The notes under the pieces were generated by a model. It was not told the DNA's origin, searched no databases, and saw only the letters and a program-made list of their open reading frames with translations. A stretch of 64,000 nucleotides of DNA from Prochilodus magdalenae. Taxonomy: Eukaryota; Chordata; Actinopteri; Characiformes; Prochilodontidae. The position numbers and the translations under genes were made by a program. Positions 1-10,845 of the stretch are shown here, piece after piece (position 1 is the first letter of the stretch; each line of letters opens with the position of its first letter). The DNA lies in NCBI GenBank assembly GCA_024036415.1, contig JAMWET010003934.1, positions 801,001 to 865,000 on the forward strand. Direction: 5' to 3'.

Positions 1-1435
1 GCCACAAAGGATCCACTGCAACTCAAGAAGCACACTGTGGGCTAGTGCATTATGCAGCAGTTGTGAACAGGGAGTTTTAGCTAAAACGGTGCTAAAAAGT
101 GCTCACAGCTGGGTAAAATCTCAGCTGAGTTTGAGCAGATTTTGGACATGCAGCTCCACACTTAATGAAACACAAATCAGATGGGTTGAATGTCTTTAAG
201 TGCAAATAAACTTCCTTGCTTCAAGCACAACAGATAAATAGTGTCTTCTTTCCATTTTAGAAAGGAAAAAAGAGTGTAAAGAGTTTCACGTTAGCCTAGT
301 TTGAGCCTGCTGCCTTTTAGTGTTAGATAAAAAAAAAGGTGAATGTTTACAGAAGTCAAACAAAAAGCACATTAAATGAGCAAATAATCTTCTGAAAAGC
401 TGAATAACTTGCACAAATAAATTTTGTGAGTTATCAACCATGATGACCAAGGTATCTTATAATTTGATATGAATTATTTATCAATTAATTTCTAACCTAT
501 AGCTTAGTTTAACAAGTGGAGCAATTCTGCTGAATGAGCAGACATTTTTAATCATAACTATGAAGTTTATTTTCTAATAATGTAATTATGTAACCGCATT
601 CAAATAATTATGTAATGTAAATAAAATTGACCACGAAATGAGAATGATAACTAGATCTCTGATGATTACGTTTTTGGGAGTAAACCCTTATGTGTATTAT
701 TTTCGGCCAGACTGAGTCAGCTTCATTTCTTTGGCAGAGCTTTACCATGTTACACCCGAAGGTGCAGTAGAAGTTGAAAACACTGGATGTTTATGCTCTG
801 TTGACCTAATTTTTTACAGCCTCAGTAGCCTGCTCTCCTTTTGCCTTTTTCCATCGGCTCCTCATTCCCCTTTGGTGTTCTCTCCTTCCATTCCTCTGCA
901 CATGCAATGTTTTTAGCATGTGTGCTTCCCAGTTTTTGCTTACTCACCATGCCAAATGAGTACACACATGCACACACAAACTTATACATGAGTGCAGCTC
1001 CTCTGTCTGGGTCAGCATGTTTTAGACACATGCTGCCACATGGGTGGAGAAAGGTGAAAGTTTGCTGCTCAGGCAAAGGCCCCCAGGGGCCCAATGGAAG
1101 TTCTCTTGCTGTTTACAACTCCCAGACGCACTGCTACTTAGTATGACTTTAACTCATTTGCATATGGGATTTTTACAGTAAAACAAATAAATTGTTCTTT
1201 GATTGTAGCTTTTACCTGATGCTCATATATATGTACTGATCATAACCGTACAGCCAGAAGTGCAAACTTGAACCTGTCTGTACAGAGTGTAATCTGATTG
1301 TAATAGTAATGATTACATACCAAACTATACAGTTCATTATGGTATTTATGAAATCATATTTAAATAAATATTTAATGGACTGTGAAAACGATAGAGAATT
1401 TTTGAGAATATTTTTAAAAAAATGTTAAATGTTGT
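1..1435. other. Non-coding AT-rich DNA, no gene seen
   Basis: No convincing coding region or repeat is visible. Short open frames on both strands around 730-1146 overlap each other and resemble no protein family I recognise; their composition is that of chance frames. An isolated octamer-like ATTTGCAT lies near 1157 with no other promoter signal beside it. Confidence 0.6.
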
Positions 1436-2075
1436 TTGGATTTTTGGTGCCACTTGGATAATGTTGGACTTTCTTGTGTCGGGCAGTGTAGATTTGTTGG
1501 TGTTTGAGGGGTAATTGCTGGGTTTGTTAGTAATAATTGCTAAAGTTGAGTAATGTTGGGTGTGCTGGTTAATGTTAGGATTACTGGTGTTGGGTAAAGT
1601 TGTCTTTTTCTGGTGTGCTGGTGTTTCATAGGTAATGTTTGATGTTTGTTATGTAAAGTTAAGTAGTTATGGGTTTGATGGTGCTTAATGGTTAATATTA
1701 GCTAATGTTGTGTTTCTTGGGTAAAGAAGTATTTGTTGGGTAATGTGTGGTTCATAGGTGTTGGTGTGGGTTATGCTGGTTTTGCTTGCGCGTACTGCGT
1801 AGTGTTGGGTGTGTTGGTGTTTGTTGGGTAAAGATGCTGTTGTTGGAGTTTGATGGGTCATTATTAGTTTTGTTGGTATTTGTTGGTTGACCAAGTTGGG
1901 TATTGTTTGGGTATTGCAGCTGGATTTTGTTTGTGTCTGATGGTTAAGTTTACTGATGTTTAATGGATTATATTTGTTTGTTGTGTAATTGAGTAATGCT
2001 GGGTTTGATGGTCTTTGTTGAGTCATGTTAGGTAATATTGAGATTGCTGAGCTTGTTGTGGTGTTGATAGACAAA
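1436..2075. repeat. Degenerate GT-rich tandem array
   Basis: About 640 bp of strongly strand-skewed sequence, rich in G and T and poor in C on the plus strand. It is built from diverged copies of short phrases such as TTGGGTAATGTTG, TTGTTGGGTAAAG and GTGCTGGTGTTT recurring every 20-40 bp. The skew makes the minus strand open for 187 codons (1685-2248), giving a Thr/Asn/Gln/His-rich translation; I read that as a by-product of the repeat. The unit has decayed too far to give a single length by eye. Confidence 0.6.
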
Positions 2076-2139
2076 CAGATTGTGACGAGTGTTGAGCTAA
2101 AATCAAGGGATTTGTAATCAATCACAGCAGCAACAAGAG

Positions 2140-2415
2140 CAAGATGGACATAACAGAGGGACAAGACAGAGTCAGAGACAAGAAACAAGTAAACATTAAA
2201 ACCAGGCAAACAATCAGAACAGCAAAAGTACCAAAAGGACAAAGACAAAAGAGTAAATTACCGAATTAGAATAAAGTTAGAGTAGCAAACAACATCACAG
2301 TAGCAAACAACATCACAGTCATTGGGTGGTGAGTTATGGGAAATGAAATCTGGGAGCTCAGGGATGAGAAGAGATCTAGCAGGCATGACTGTTGTCTTTG
2401 TTAAGTAAACCTGTG
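2140..2415. repeat. Duplicated sequence, copy A
   Basis: Shares two blocks at near identity with 3800-4145: one from about 2212 (CAATCAGAACAGCAAAAGTA and onward) and one from about 2318 (CATTGGGTGGTGAGTTATGG to about 2411). Relative to copy B it lacks about 170 bp in the middle. It also carries a short tandem duplication of AGTAGCAAACAACATCACAG at about 2281-2318. The family is unknown; the presence of two copies suggests a small mobile or recombining repeat. Confidence 0.65.
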
Positions 2416-2752
2416 TAATGTTGGATTCAAAACTCTAGAGATCAGCAGTTTAGTTTCTATATGTAACATCAGCAAGGGACTGTGGACATGGACTTCATGC
2501 TTATTAGAAAAGAGAATTAGTTGTATCCATCCATTACTGCCAGCCACATAACCACAATTCTTAGGGTCCAGTGGTGATTAAGCAATAGGATTATGTTTTC
2601 CTAGAGCATACCATTACAGGGTTATGGGGGCAGGGCTTGTGTGTTAGATGTGAAGAGGGAAATCAGATGACTGTAAGGGAAAGCGGTGGGGGCCTATGGA
2701 AAAAATTATTCTTATCTTCTCCTCCCTTTTCTCTCAAGCCCACTCTCCCTTA

Positions 2753-2754
<2 letters not shown>

Positions 2755-2834
<80 letters not shown>

Positions 2835-2838
2835 CCTC
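2755..2838. repeat. (CT)n microsatellite
   Basis: Nearly pure CT dinucleotide run, followed to about 2940 by degenerate pyrimidine tract. The long Ser/Leu frames on the plus strand and Arg/Glu frame on the minus strand here are artefacts of the dinucleotide. Confidence 0.97.
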
Positions 2839-3175
2839 CCTTCCTCCCTCTTGCCCAATCTCACAATCAGTCTGCTTCTTTTTCTCTCTCTCTTCTTCTC
2901 TCTTGCTCTATCTCTCTTTCTTTCACACACTCCGTCTCTTCCTCTGCCTCTGGGCAGTTACAGTCAGCTGGTTTTCACCACAGCAGCACATGATTCTCCA
3001 TGATGTTCTCGTGTTGTCCGTGCCCTATTTCCCTTGTCCCTGGGGCCAGATTAACCCCTGATTTGTGCAAAAAGGAGATGGAGAGAAAGAATGAGAAAAA
3101 AACAATGAGAGGGTAGAAGAAGATTATCTAAATTCTTAAGTATTAAAAACACTTCTCTGGCCATCCTGGTGTATA

Positions 3176-3420
3176 CAGTCATTTGTAAAGGTTTGGGCAC
3201 ACCTCTTAACACACAAAAAAATATATATTTTGGCTTAATTTAACATATTAAATTTATATTTATATAAAATTGCAACATGCTTGATACCTATTGATTAATA
3301 TGGATTAATCTAATGCATCCTCCACAGCTTTATCAGCCATTACATGAATTCCTGTTTGTTTGATTATAAACTTGTTTGCCTCTCCTGAAATGATAATGTA
3401 AAACTAAAATATGCTTGAAA
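3176..3420. mobile_element. Possible Tc1/mariner-like remnant
   Basis: Begins near a TA with CAGTCATTTGTAAAGGTTTG followed by GGGCACACCTC, which resembles the terminal repeat of fish Tc1/mariner-type elements whose ends read roughly 'cagt...aaaagtttgggcacccct'. The following AT-rich stretch has no transposase. Only one end is recognisable and the family is from memory. Confidence 0.35.
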
Positions 3421-3724
3421 GTATGAAAAATGAAATCTGTTTTTTTTTTTTGCTCATGAACCTCAAGGGAAAAGTTCTTGCACTGAGCTTTGATTCTGAC
3501 ATACCTCAGCACATAGAAACAAACAACCATGGCGGTTTTCATGCTGGTTAATTTAATTTCCCTAAAAAGGTGTTTGCCTGTAATGTGATCATGCATAATA
3601 TCCGGATTATTACAACACAAATAAAAGAGTTAAGAGTGTCTTCCTTACTGTCTCCACCTTACATTTACAGTTTGCATCGATAGAACTTCTCTCTGACATT
3701 CAAATGTTACTTTTCTCCATTCAC

Positions 3725-4203
3725 ATATTTCACTTTCCGTGATATTAATGCTTGAGTAATGTATTGTTACTCTGGTTTATTAAAACAATCAGAAACAAAC
3801 AATCAGAACAGCAAAAGTACCAAAAGGACAAAGACAAAAGAGTAAATTTCCGAAGTTAGAGTAGCAAACAAGATCACAGAGAGAAATGCTCAGTAAGCAC
3901 AAAGTGGCAATACTTCTCAATGAGCAGTGTGAGAAAGGAAAATTTGTACAAACAGACTAAATTAACATCAGGTGTAATCAATACTCAGGTGACTCAGATC
4001 TAGAAAACGAAAGGGATTGGGAGATGGTGGACATGTGACAGTGTTGTCATTGGGTGGTGAGTTATGGGAAATGAAATCTGGGAGCTCAGGAGTGAGAAGA
4101 GATCTAGCAGGCATGACTGTTGTCTTTGTTAAGTAAACCTGTGTAATATTTCACTTTCTGTGATATTAATGCTTGAATAATGTATTGTTACTCTGGTTTA
4201 TTA
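3725..4203. repeat. Duplicated sequence copy B between 58-bp direct repeats
   Basis: Copies at 3725-3782 and 4146-4203 (ATATTTCACTTTC... to ...CTGGTTTATTA) are 58 bp each with two mismatches seen. Between them lie 363 bp that match copy A in two blocks and include about 170 bp missing from copy A. The arrangement could be a 421-bp tandem duplication, an insertion with an unusually long target duplication, or an ectopic gene-conversion product. No terminal inverted repeat or coding region is seen, and 58 bp is too short for an ordinary LTR. Confidence 0.7.
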
Positions 4204-7200
4204 ATTGACTAATATAGATTTAAAAAGGCAGACCTTAAAAAATGTTTAATCTGTAAATAGAATAGTAAGAAACCACATATGGATATTTAAAATAATCTAA
4301 AATGTTTAACTGGAAAAAGATATGTAAGTGTGCTAGTGCAAAATCTTTACCTGTGAAGGATTTTTGCGTTTTGAACCTCAAGGTGCGCTATGGCCGTTGT
4401 TTTCTTTTCTTATCTTAAAGCTTGTCTTTTTCTGTTTGTGTTCTGTTTTCTATTTCAGGTGAGGCTAATCACCAATTGTGTTTTGCACACAGAGAAATTT
4501 GTCTTATGCATGTAACCCATTCGTAAAGTGAAACACCCACATACACACACGCGCTTACACTAGTGAACAAACACACTAGGTGCCAGTAAGCAAATAAGGC
4601 ATAGGGAGCAGTTGCGGCTTAAGTGTTTTGAAGTTTGCTCGGTGATCGAGAATGTTGTTGCTGTATCAACCAAGATGGCATGTAAAAGTGATTTTTACTA
4701 CACCTGATATCGGAGCCACATGACACCTGCTACTTCACTTCCCCAGCTTACGCAAGGAAAAGGTTCCCAAGCTTGAGAGGGTCCTTGCTTTGCAACTAGG
4801 GACTTTTTCTGGGTTATAAGGCTTCTCACGTTGGCCACCTGGGCGATGTTACACTGTGACTGCAGGGCCTCTTGGGCTCTTGAAGCCATCCCCAACAACT
4901 AAGGACTCTTCCTGGGCCTGTGTGTGTGTAGGTGTAGGTGTTAACATGTTTTGTGGGATTCTGTTATCACTGTAAGCTGACCTTCAGTTCCAGAAATGTG
5001 CTGAAGCCATTATAATTATTTGTTTTTAAAAAGATCTCATTGAAACATACATATATAAATGCATATAAATAGTTGTGCTTATAATTTATAGTAATCTTAT
5101 TTTATTCATTGCATTTAATTGAAGCACAACTTATCGTCTGTCATTGCAAGGCGCATGCCATATTTTAAAGTAGCAACATACCCAAAACTAAAATAGCTGT
5201 TGTCATCATACTGTCTGTTCTGTTTAATTATGACCAGTTTTTCCTGCTGTGACTGACAGGAGAACTTATTACATGATTTAGACAGTTATCAAAGCATGAT
5301 TGACAAGGCCAGAGGCATTTTAGGTTCATCAGAAAAAGTTGGTATGTGTACAATCTAGTATAGTTGAGTTAAAACCTTAATCTAGGAATAGCATGTTTAC
5401 CAATTCTTTTGACTGATATACTATATTCATTTGGTTAGCAATTAAGCATTAACTGGCAACCTAAAAGTTTTGTTTGAAGTTTGCATCCATGCATCAACAA
5501 TTTTAAATATGTAAAAAAATTCAAAAGTGAGAGTTTTTACACCAGACCGAGATGGGACCGTTTAAATGTCACTAAAGCCAAGAGATAAAGGGTGAATGGT
5601 AAGTTTTTTTCAAATAAACAATGACACATCAAGCTAAAAATCACAATTCAGATCATTCTGATCTTATTGATTGAACTGCTGTTACATTATAGTTGTAGTT
5701 GTACAACTACAGGTGTAGGTACGCAGTTGTATGAAGCAGTTGGCACAAGGGGATGGAAACTGGAAATGATTGGCTTTGAAGATAGTCTAATCATGGTGTA
5801 TGTCCTCCAAAAATCATCTTTTAATGGAGTGGGAAATTTGAATAAGAAGCCAAATTCACATTTGTCAAGGTGGTATTGTCAAATTGCCCTTTTAATGCAT
5901 CAAAAGTTTAATTGTTCCTTTTGTGGACTGTGTAATACATGTGTCCAGGCATATAGAATATACTGTATATAAAAATCGTCCAAAACCTTATTTAACATAC
6001 TGGAAACTCAAAGTTTTGTTTTTACCAAGCAGGATGTTGATGAATATTTGCCCATTTTATTATGAGGATATGCAATAATTGCCTACCGAAAGTCATTTTT
6101 TCTGAAGTTCTAAAGATTTTTAAAGTATTTATCACTTACTAAAAGAAACATAAATGCCATGACAGGGCTAGCTCAGTCATTACTCTCCACCATACTGTTG
6201 TACACATGCACATAAGAATGGTGCACAAGGGTGCACGTGTGCTTTCCTTCAACTGATGTGCATCACATTTTCTCCCTAGTTATGTGATAAATTCCATTGG
6301 CCTTGGTTTCAAAAAATCTTTCTGCAAAACAAGACTGACCCCACAACACCTTTCCACCAGCATCGAATCATAGTATAATATCACATGTTTAGTTACAAAC
6401 ATAAAAGGAAGTGTGGATTGAAAGTGTTTTCATCTTCCATAACCATAGTCACAGATGATACATGTAAAATTGCAACAACAGATATGAAACTGAATGGTTA
6501 ATGACCTTATAGGCTAAGGCGGCATAATATATGGTACAAATCACAGCACTTACCTGCTTTTGGGTTTGGTGGAATCAAATGTAAGTTTTTTTAGTGTCCA
6601 ACTTCTATAATTATTAATTCTTCCAAGATTTTATGAAGTATTTAGTGTAAACTCCTGCATTTTACCACATTGCAATATATATTGCCGAAAAAATATTACA
6701 ATGTAATTTATTTCCTATATTGTGCAATCCTAATATAGGCAGTCTTTTTTGCTTCTCTTTAGCCATGAAGTGTGTGTGGATCAGCTGTGTCCGGTGCTCT
6801 GGGAATAGCTGAGTATTATGGGATGCATGAATAGATCTGAAGTTGGTATTCTGTGCTCACAGCTGGTTGTTAATGGCCGCCTTTTAACTCTTGAATGCAT
6901 CACTTCAGTGCCATAAATAGGCCGATGATGTCATGAAGCCTGAGCTTTGAGAACGACATGTACTGAAGAGGCTGGAGAAAGTCCAGTTTTTCAGTATAAG
7001 AAGTCAACACACAATGCAGAGTTTATCATTCCTAATCTAATCATGTCCTAATACTTATTATTTAATAGTTATTCCTAAGGCTTTAGTAAAAAACAATTTT
7101 GCAGATATTGTCCAAGTCAACATTAATTCACTAAGCATATCAGTCTATAAATAACAGGTTGCAACTTGTTGCAACTAATAGACATTTAACCAAGTATTTA

Positions 7201-7857
7201 GTGTACTGTCTGTGTATGTTTGGCCTTCTGTTGATTTCAGAACACCAAAAGACAATTGGTGTACACCCATTTTGCAGTTATTCCATAGATTAATACTTTC
7301 ACCAATATAAAATACTTTTGTTTTATTAAACAGCCACAGTAGATATACAAAAGTGATACAAAAGCTGTTTTATTTTTAACATGAACAGTTAATTGTTTTT
7401 GTCTTACTACTTCAATTTTTATACAATAATATTATTTATCAAAATGAAACCCTATTTAGTGCACCTATGGGAGTAAATCCTATCAGTCTATAAGAAACGT
7501 TGAGAATTCAGCATCAATACCTTTACTTCCCTGTCTTTAGTGATGAAAAGCAATGTCAGTATTAAAACTTGTTTTGTTTCTATTTATATCACACCTTTTT
7601 TTTGCTGCTAAATATGGATTATTGTTGGGCAGGCAGTGACAGCTGTTCTAATGATGGCTTTCACTGGCTACCTTTTATTTTGTTGTCTGTGATAATTTAT
7701 TTCCAGGTTTTGTGATAATATATTTGCAGGTTTGTGTGTGTGTAAGTGAGTGTGTGATTACTATTTTAATAATAACAAGAGTGCAAACCTTCATCATAAC
7801 TGTCATAATGAGCTACCATATTGATTTACATTCTTGAATAGTCATTACGTACATTAC
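4204..7857. other. Non-coding, no gene seen
   Basis: Mostly AT-rich unique sequence. A perfect 16-bp palindrome GTAGTTGTACAACTAC sits at 5695-5710. A somewhat GC-richer island at about 4660-4910 carries a 66-codon minus-strand frame (4698-4898) that matches nothing I recognise. The plus frame at 5667-5972 lacks any coding signature. Confidence 0.5.
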
Positions 7858-8039
7858 CAGGGCTCTAGAGTGCGACCAATTTGGTCGCACATGCGACCTA
7901 ATTTCTCAATTGTGCGACCAAAAAAAATCTGAGGTCGCACCAGTGCGACCAGCCGTTCGATGGGGGGAAAAAAAGAAAAAGCCTTCGCGACTCTGATAGT
8001 CTCCCTGTGGTTAAAACAGAGCCCATTTCGTGGTCTAAA

Positions 8040-8080
8040 CCAATCAAAGATAGCGAAGGGCGGGACCCCCTCCTGATTGG
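8040..8080 (+). promoter_or_regulatory. Relic transposon promoter (CCAAT / GC box)
   Basis: Inside the left part of the outer hAT-like element are a CCAAT box (8040-8044), a GC box GGGCGGG (8058-8064) and an inverted CCAAT, ATTGG (8076-8080), within 41 bp. This lies upstream of the transposase exon relic in the same element, so it could be the ancestral transposase promoter. There is no direct evidence of activity, and the nested insertion now separates it from the exon relic. Confidence 0.35.
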
Positions 8081-8133
8081 CCGTGGTCCTGATATTCCTG
8101 TACGTTTGAAAGTGCGTGTGCTGCAGTCAGACG

Positions 8134-9121
8134 GGGGTGCGTTTCCCAAAACCATCGTTGCTAACTACGTTAGCAACTTACATAGTTGGAACGACACAGC
8201 TGCGACGCAGGTGTTTCCCAAAACCATGGTTCAAACTATGGAGGTAACCACGTTGGTAACTTACATAGTCCGAACCATCGTTAAGCGACACAGGTGTTTC
8301 CCAAAACCGTAGTTCCACCGAACGTTCGCAAACACTGTCGTTAAGTTGAGTAGTTGGAACTACAGCTGTAGACCTGTGGTTAGAAGCTTAGTTCCTGGTG
8401 ACCACGTCATCGATGACGCAGGACGCCAGGTAACGTGTCAGTAAGCTGAAAATTTACATGAAATCCCGGGTACAAACATTTATACTGTCAAAGGCTGTCA
8501 AAATTGCTGTTTATGCCACCAGTATATAATGCAATGTAAATAAAGCGGGGAAACGGATCACATCGCTATCGCATGGTGTTTATCAGATTAGCCCACTGCG
8601 CCAGTGAGACACAGCGATGTATCTAAGTAATTGCAGTATCAGAGCCTACAAATGCATCGGTGTGGCTAAAAGTTCTTCCATTTGTTCCTTTTAAAAGAAG
8701 CTTTACATATTATTACCATGTTTATAATGAAAATGATGCACATTAATATATTATTAATACTTATTTATTATTATTATTATATTTTTTATTAGTATTTGAT
8801 TGTTGATTCTATTAATATTATAGTTGGATTTTTATAATATGAATAAACATGGGTTGCCAAAATAATGTGTTCATTACGTGATTTCGGTCACAACTATCAA
8901 ATTTTGGTTTAATCTTGCCGGTTTGTGAGTTTTAACACAGTTTCCCGCTGTGAAAGTCCAACCGAACACATTTGGAAACATGGTGGTTCAAACCAACATT
9001 GTTCAAACTACTGTGGTACTAACAAAGTACGACACTTTCGGGAAACGATGTTTAGTTTAACGATGCATCGGACCATGTTAGTTCAGTGCTAACCTCCGTC
9101 GTTGTACGTGAAACGCACCCC
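8134..9121. mobile_element. Nested inverted-repeat element (GGGGTGCGTTTC family)
   Basis: Terminal inverted repeats GGGGTGCGTTTC (8134-8145) and GAAACGCACCCC (9110-9121) bound 988 bp inside the outer hAT-like element. Flanks read CAGACGG on the left and CAGAGCGG on the right (if the terminal G/C is counted as flank), compatible with an 8-bp target duplication carrying one indel. No transposase is encoded. Subterminal sequences are rich in AAACCATCGTT, GTTAGCAACTT and their complements on both arms. A 14-bp palindrome, CGTCATCGATGACG, is at 8405-8418. I recognise this as a common teleost repeat but cannot assign a superfamily securely; hAT is favoured by the TSD, Harbinger is an alternative. 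Confidence 0.7.
8138..8372. repeat. Three ~75-bp subterminal tandem repeats
   Basis: GTTTCCCAAAACC recurs at about 8141, 8212 and 8297, each time followed by a diverged block with AACTAYG/GTTnnnAAC motifs, an AGTTGGAAC- or AGTCCGAAC-like segment and, in the first two units, GCGACGCAG/GCGACACAG. They form the left subterminal region of the nested element and probably arose by duplication of its end. Confidence 0.6.
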
Positions 9122-9248
9122 AGAGCGGTGAGTAGCCTAGGCCAGTCAGATAAACAGAGCGGGTGTAGCTGCGTAACCTGGGAGGCTGGTGGCTCCGTGT
9201 CAGAGCGTTGGTTATGTCAAGCCCTGGTCCGGAGACGGCATCAGATAA

Positions 9249-9389
9249 CTAGCCACATACGATCGACTCCGAGTCACAGCCTGCACTGACTGTAAAGAGT
9301 GTGGGAAGACCATGGCCGGCAGTGGTGCGTTTGTGACTGGTTCTAATACATTTAGAATTGAAGCGCTAAAAAGGACAACGCATCTATAA
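9249..9389 (+). pseudogene. Relic TTF-type zinc-finger exon of a hAT transposase
   Basis: Translation in the frame of TGC at 9282 reads C-T-D-C-K-E-C-G-K-T, then A-G-S-G-A-F-V-T-G-S-N-T-F-R-I-E-A-L-K-R, ending at TAA 9387-9389; the frame is closed upstream by TAA at 9246-9248. The CxxC pair followed by G-(S)-x-F-x-x-G-x-x-x-F and A-L-x-R is the pattern of TTF/BED-type zinc fingers at the N-terminus of hAT transposases and of host proteins derived from them. The histidines that should follow L-K-R are largely lost: only T-T-H-L precedes the stop. No DDE catalytic region or dimerisation domain survives in the element. The family assignment is from pattern memory, not a search. Confidence 0.55.
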
Positions 9390-9677
9390 AACACATTACA
9401 TGCCCGACAAATGCACTGCCCAAGTGTTACCTTTCTTGTAGAAGTGTGCTTCAAATAAAGAACTTTATGCTGACCACATTATTAGTTAATCATTTACAAG
9501 TCAATATTGCCTATATGGACAGCGATTTAAAAAAAGAAAAGAAAATGTGAACATGTAAAACTGCTGAATGTGATGCAGTTGAAAATTTGGGTGCACCTAA
9601 CTTTGGTGCTGGTGCACCTAAGAAAAAACGTTAGGCGCACCAGTGCAACCAGTTCAAAAAGTTAGTCTAGAGCCCTG

Positions 9678-10415
9678 ATTACGTATCCCAAACTTTTTGT
9701 CATTTTCTCTTACCTCCTGTTCGCCCCTCACCATTTTCTCACTCCTCCTCCTATATTTTACAATCCGGGCCATTACATCATGTCTTGTTAACGTCATGAC
9801 CCAACAGTGTAAGTGTGCTGTGTAACAGTAATACTCATCTATGTGAAACACAGTGAGCTAAGTACAGTTGAAACAAACCTTTAATGCAAATATTTTTGGT
9901 AATTGATTTAATTAAGTTTCTCGATGAGTCCTTTCAGCCCTAATGATGACTGCATGTAAATGTCAGACCACAGCTGTAAATAGTGGACCTGAACCATGAA
10001 CCTGCAAAGTGCCAATGAGTGTATGTGCAAGGTAGGTTAAGCTAATAAACTAGAGAATCAGTCTGAAATAAAAATCGATGCCAGGACTCTAGATTTCAGC
10101 AAGAAAACATCTTGGGTTTACTTGTAACTGCCTGTATGGAGCACACCATTACTGCAGAGCTGCCTCAGATGAGTGATAATCAATGCTCAGCAGGGCAAAG
10201 AGGATTTGTGAGGAAAGGTGACAGCAGGGATTTTGTATTCTTGGATATGAACTGTGGTCTGTGGTTATTTCTGAAGAATTTTTAATCTAATTTACAGTCA
10301 CTATCTAACACCTACTTTATCTAACTAATCCTTTCATACATTATATCAGGTTTACTGTCTCATCAATATTGTACTTTTATGTATATATTCTTATAAAATA
10401 TATATGTATATATAC
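9678..10415. other. Non-coding, no gene seen
   Basis: Unique-looking AT-rich sequence between the hAT-like element and the Tc1 fragment. It ends in a short TA-rich stretch (about 10383-10415) at the Tc1 insertion point. Confidence 0.5.
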
Positions 10416-10845
10416 AGTGAGGAAAATAAGTATTTGAACACCCTGCGACATTGCAAGAACTTTTTGGTCTTAATTCCACTCGCTGTGTTTGGAGGACAAA
10501 GAATGATGAGTACCATCCTAAAAACACCATCCCTACTGTGAAGCATGGGGGTGGAAGCATCATGCTTTGTGGGTGTTTTTCTGCACATGGGGCAGGCCGA
10601 CTGCACTGTATTAAGGAGAGGATGACCGGGGCCATGAATTGCGAGAATTTGGGGAACAACCTCCTTCCCTCAGTAAGAGCATTGAAGATGGGTCGTGGCT
10701 GGGTCTTCCAACATGACAGTGACCCAAAGCACACAACCAGGATAACCAAGGAGTGGCTCCATAAGAAACATATCAAGGTTCTGGAGTGGCCTAGCCAGTC
10801 TCCAGACCTAAACCCTATAGAAAATCTTTGGAGGGAGCCATTTTA
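10416..10845 (+). mobile_element. Tc1-like transposon, internally deleted and truncated
   Basis: The left end is a Tc1-type terminal repeat, CAGTGAGGAAAATAAGTATT, after a TA. Within about 35 bp it runs straight into the middle of a Tc1 transposase gene, so roughly the first half of the gene and the rest of the terminal repeat are gone; the joint is near 10455. The right end stops abruptly after the NLWREP region with no right terminal repeat. It is a dead deletion derivative related to the fish family represented at 58-61 kb. Confidence 0.9.
10457..10845 (+). pseudogene. Tc1 transposase C-terminal half, relic
   Basis: A single open frame reads from [12 protein letters not shown] through [24 protein letters not shown] and [15 protein letters not shown]. 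In the DD34E transposase family these hold the second catalytic Asp (H-D-S-D) and the catalytic Glu (P-I-E-N), both retained and 34 residues apart. The DNA-binding paired-like domain and the first Asp (W-S-D-E-T) are deleted. The canonical G-C-F context W is Cys here (M-L-C-G-C-F). It cannot encode an active enzyme. The frame is uninterrupted, so the deletion may be fairly recent or the copy may have spread in trans as a short element. Confidence 0.9.

Larger units (their letters stand above)
7858..9677. mobile_element. hAT-like DNA transposon, non-autonomous, with nested insertion
   Basis: The ends are perfect 12-bp terminal inverted repeats, CAGGGCTCTAGA at 7858-7869 and its complement at 9666-9677. 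ATTAC abuts both ends (7853-7857 and 9678-9682), and a longer ATTACGTA lies at 7844-7851 and 9678-9685, so the target duplication is somewhat scrambled. The subterminal left arm repeats GTGCGACC several times in both orientations and the right arm has related GTGCACC/GGCGCACC motifs, as expected for transposase-binding arrays. The 1,820 bp include 988 bp of another element, leaving about 830 bp of host element. The CAGGG termini and the TTF-type zinc-finger relic inside point to the hAT superfamily; the family name is not known. Confidence 0.8.

Noticed and set aside
1685..2248. 187-codon minus-strand frame, the longest in the window
   Set aside because: It lies in a GT-skewed decayed tandem array, the translation is low-complexity (Thr/Asn/Gln/His) and shows no domain.
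2637..3061. Several overlapping 70-120-codon Ser/Leu-rich and Arg/Glu-rich frames
   Set aside because: They are translations of the (CT)n microsatellite in all frames; the same applies at 34.1-34.4, 40.7-41.0, 46.5-47.0, 53.1-53.4, 57.7-58.0 and 61.0-61.5 kb.
3725..4203. LTR retrotransposon with 58-bp LTRs
   Set aside because: The repeats are far too short, do not show TG...CA ends, and there is no primer-binding site or coding sequence between them.
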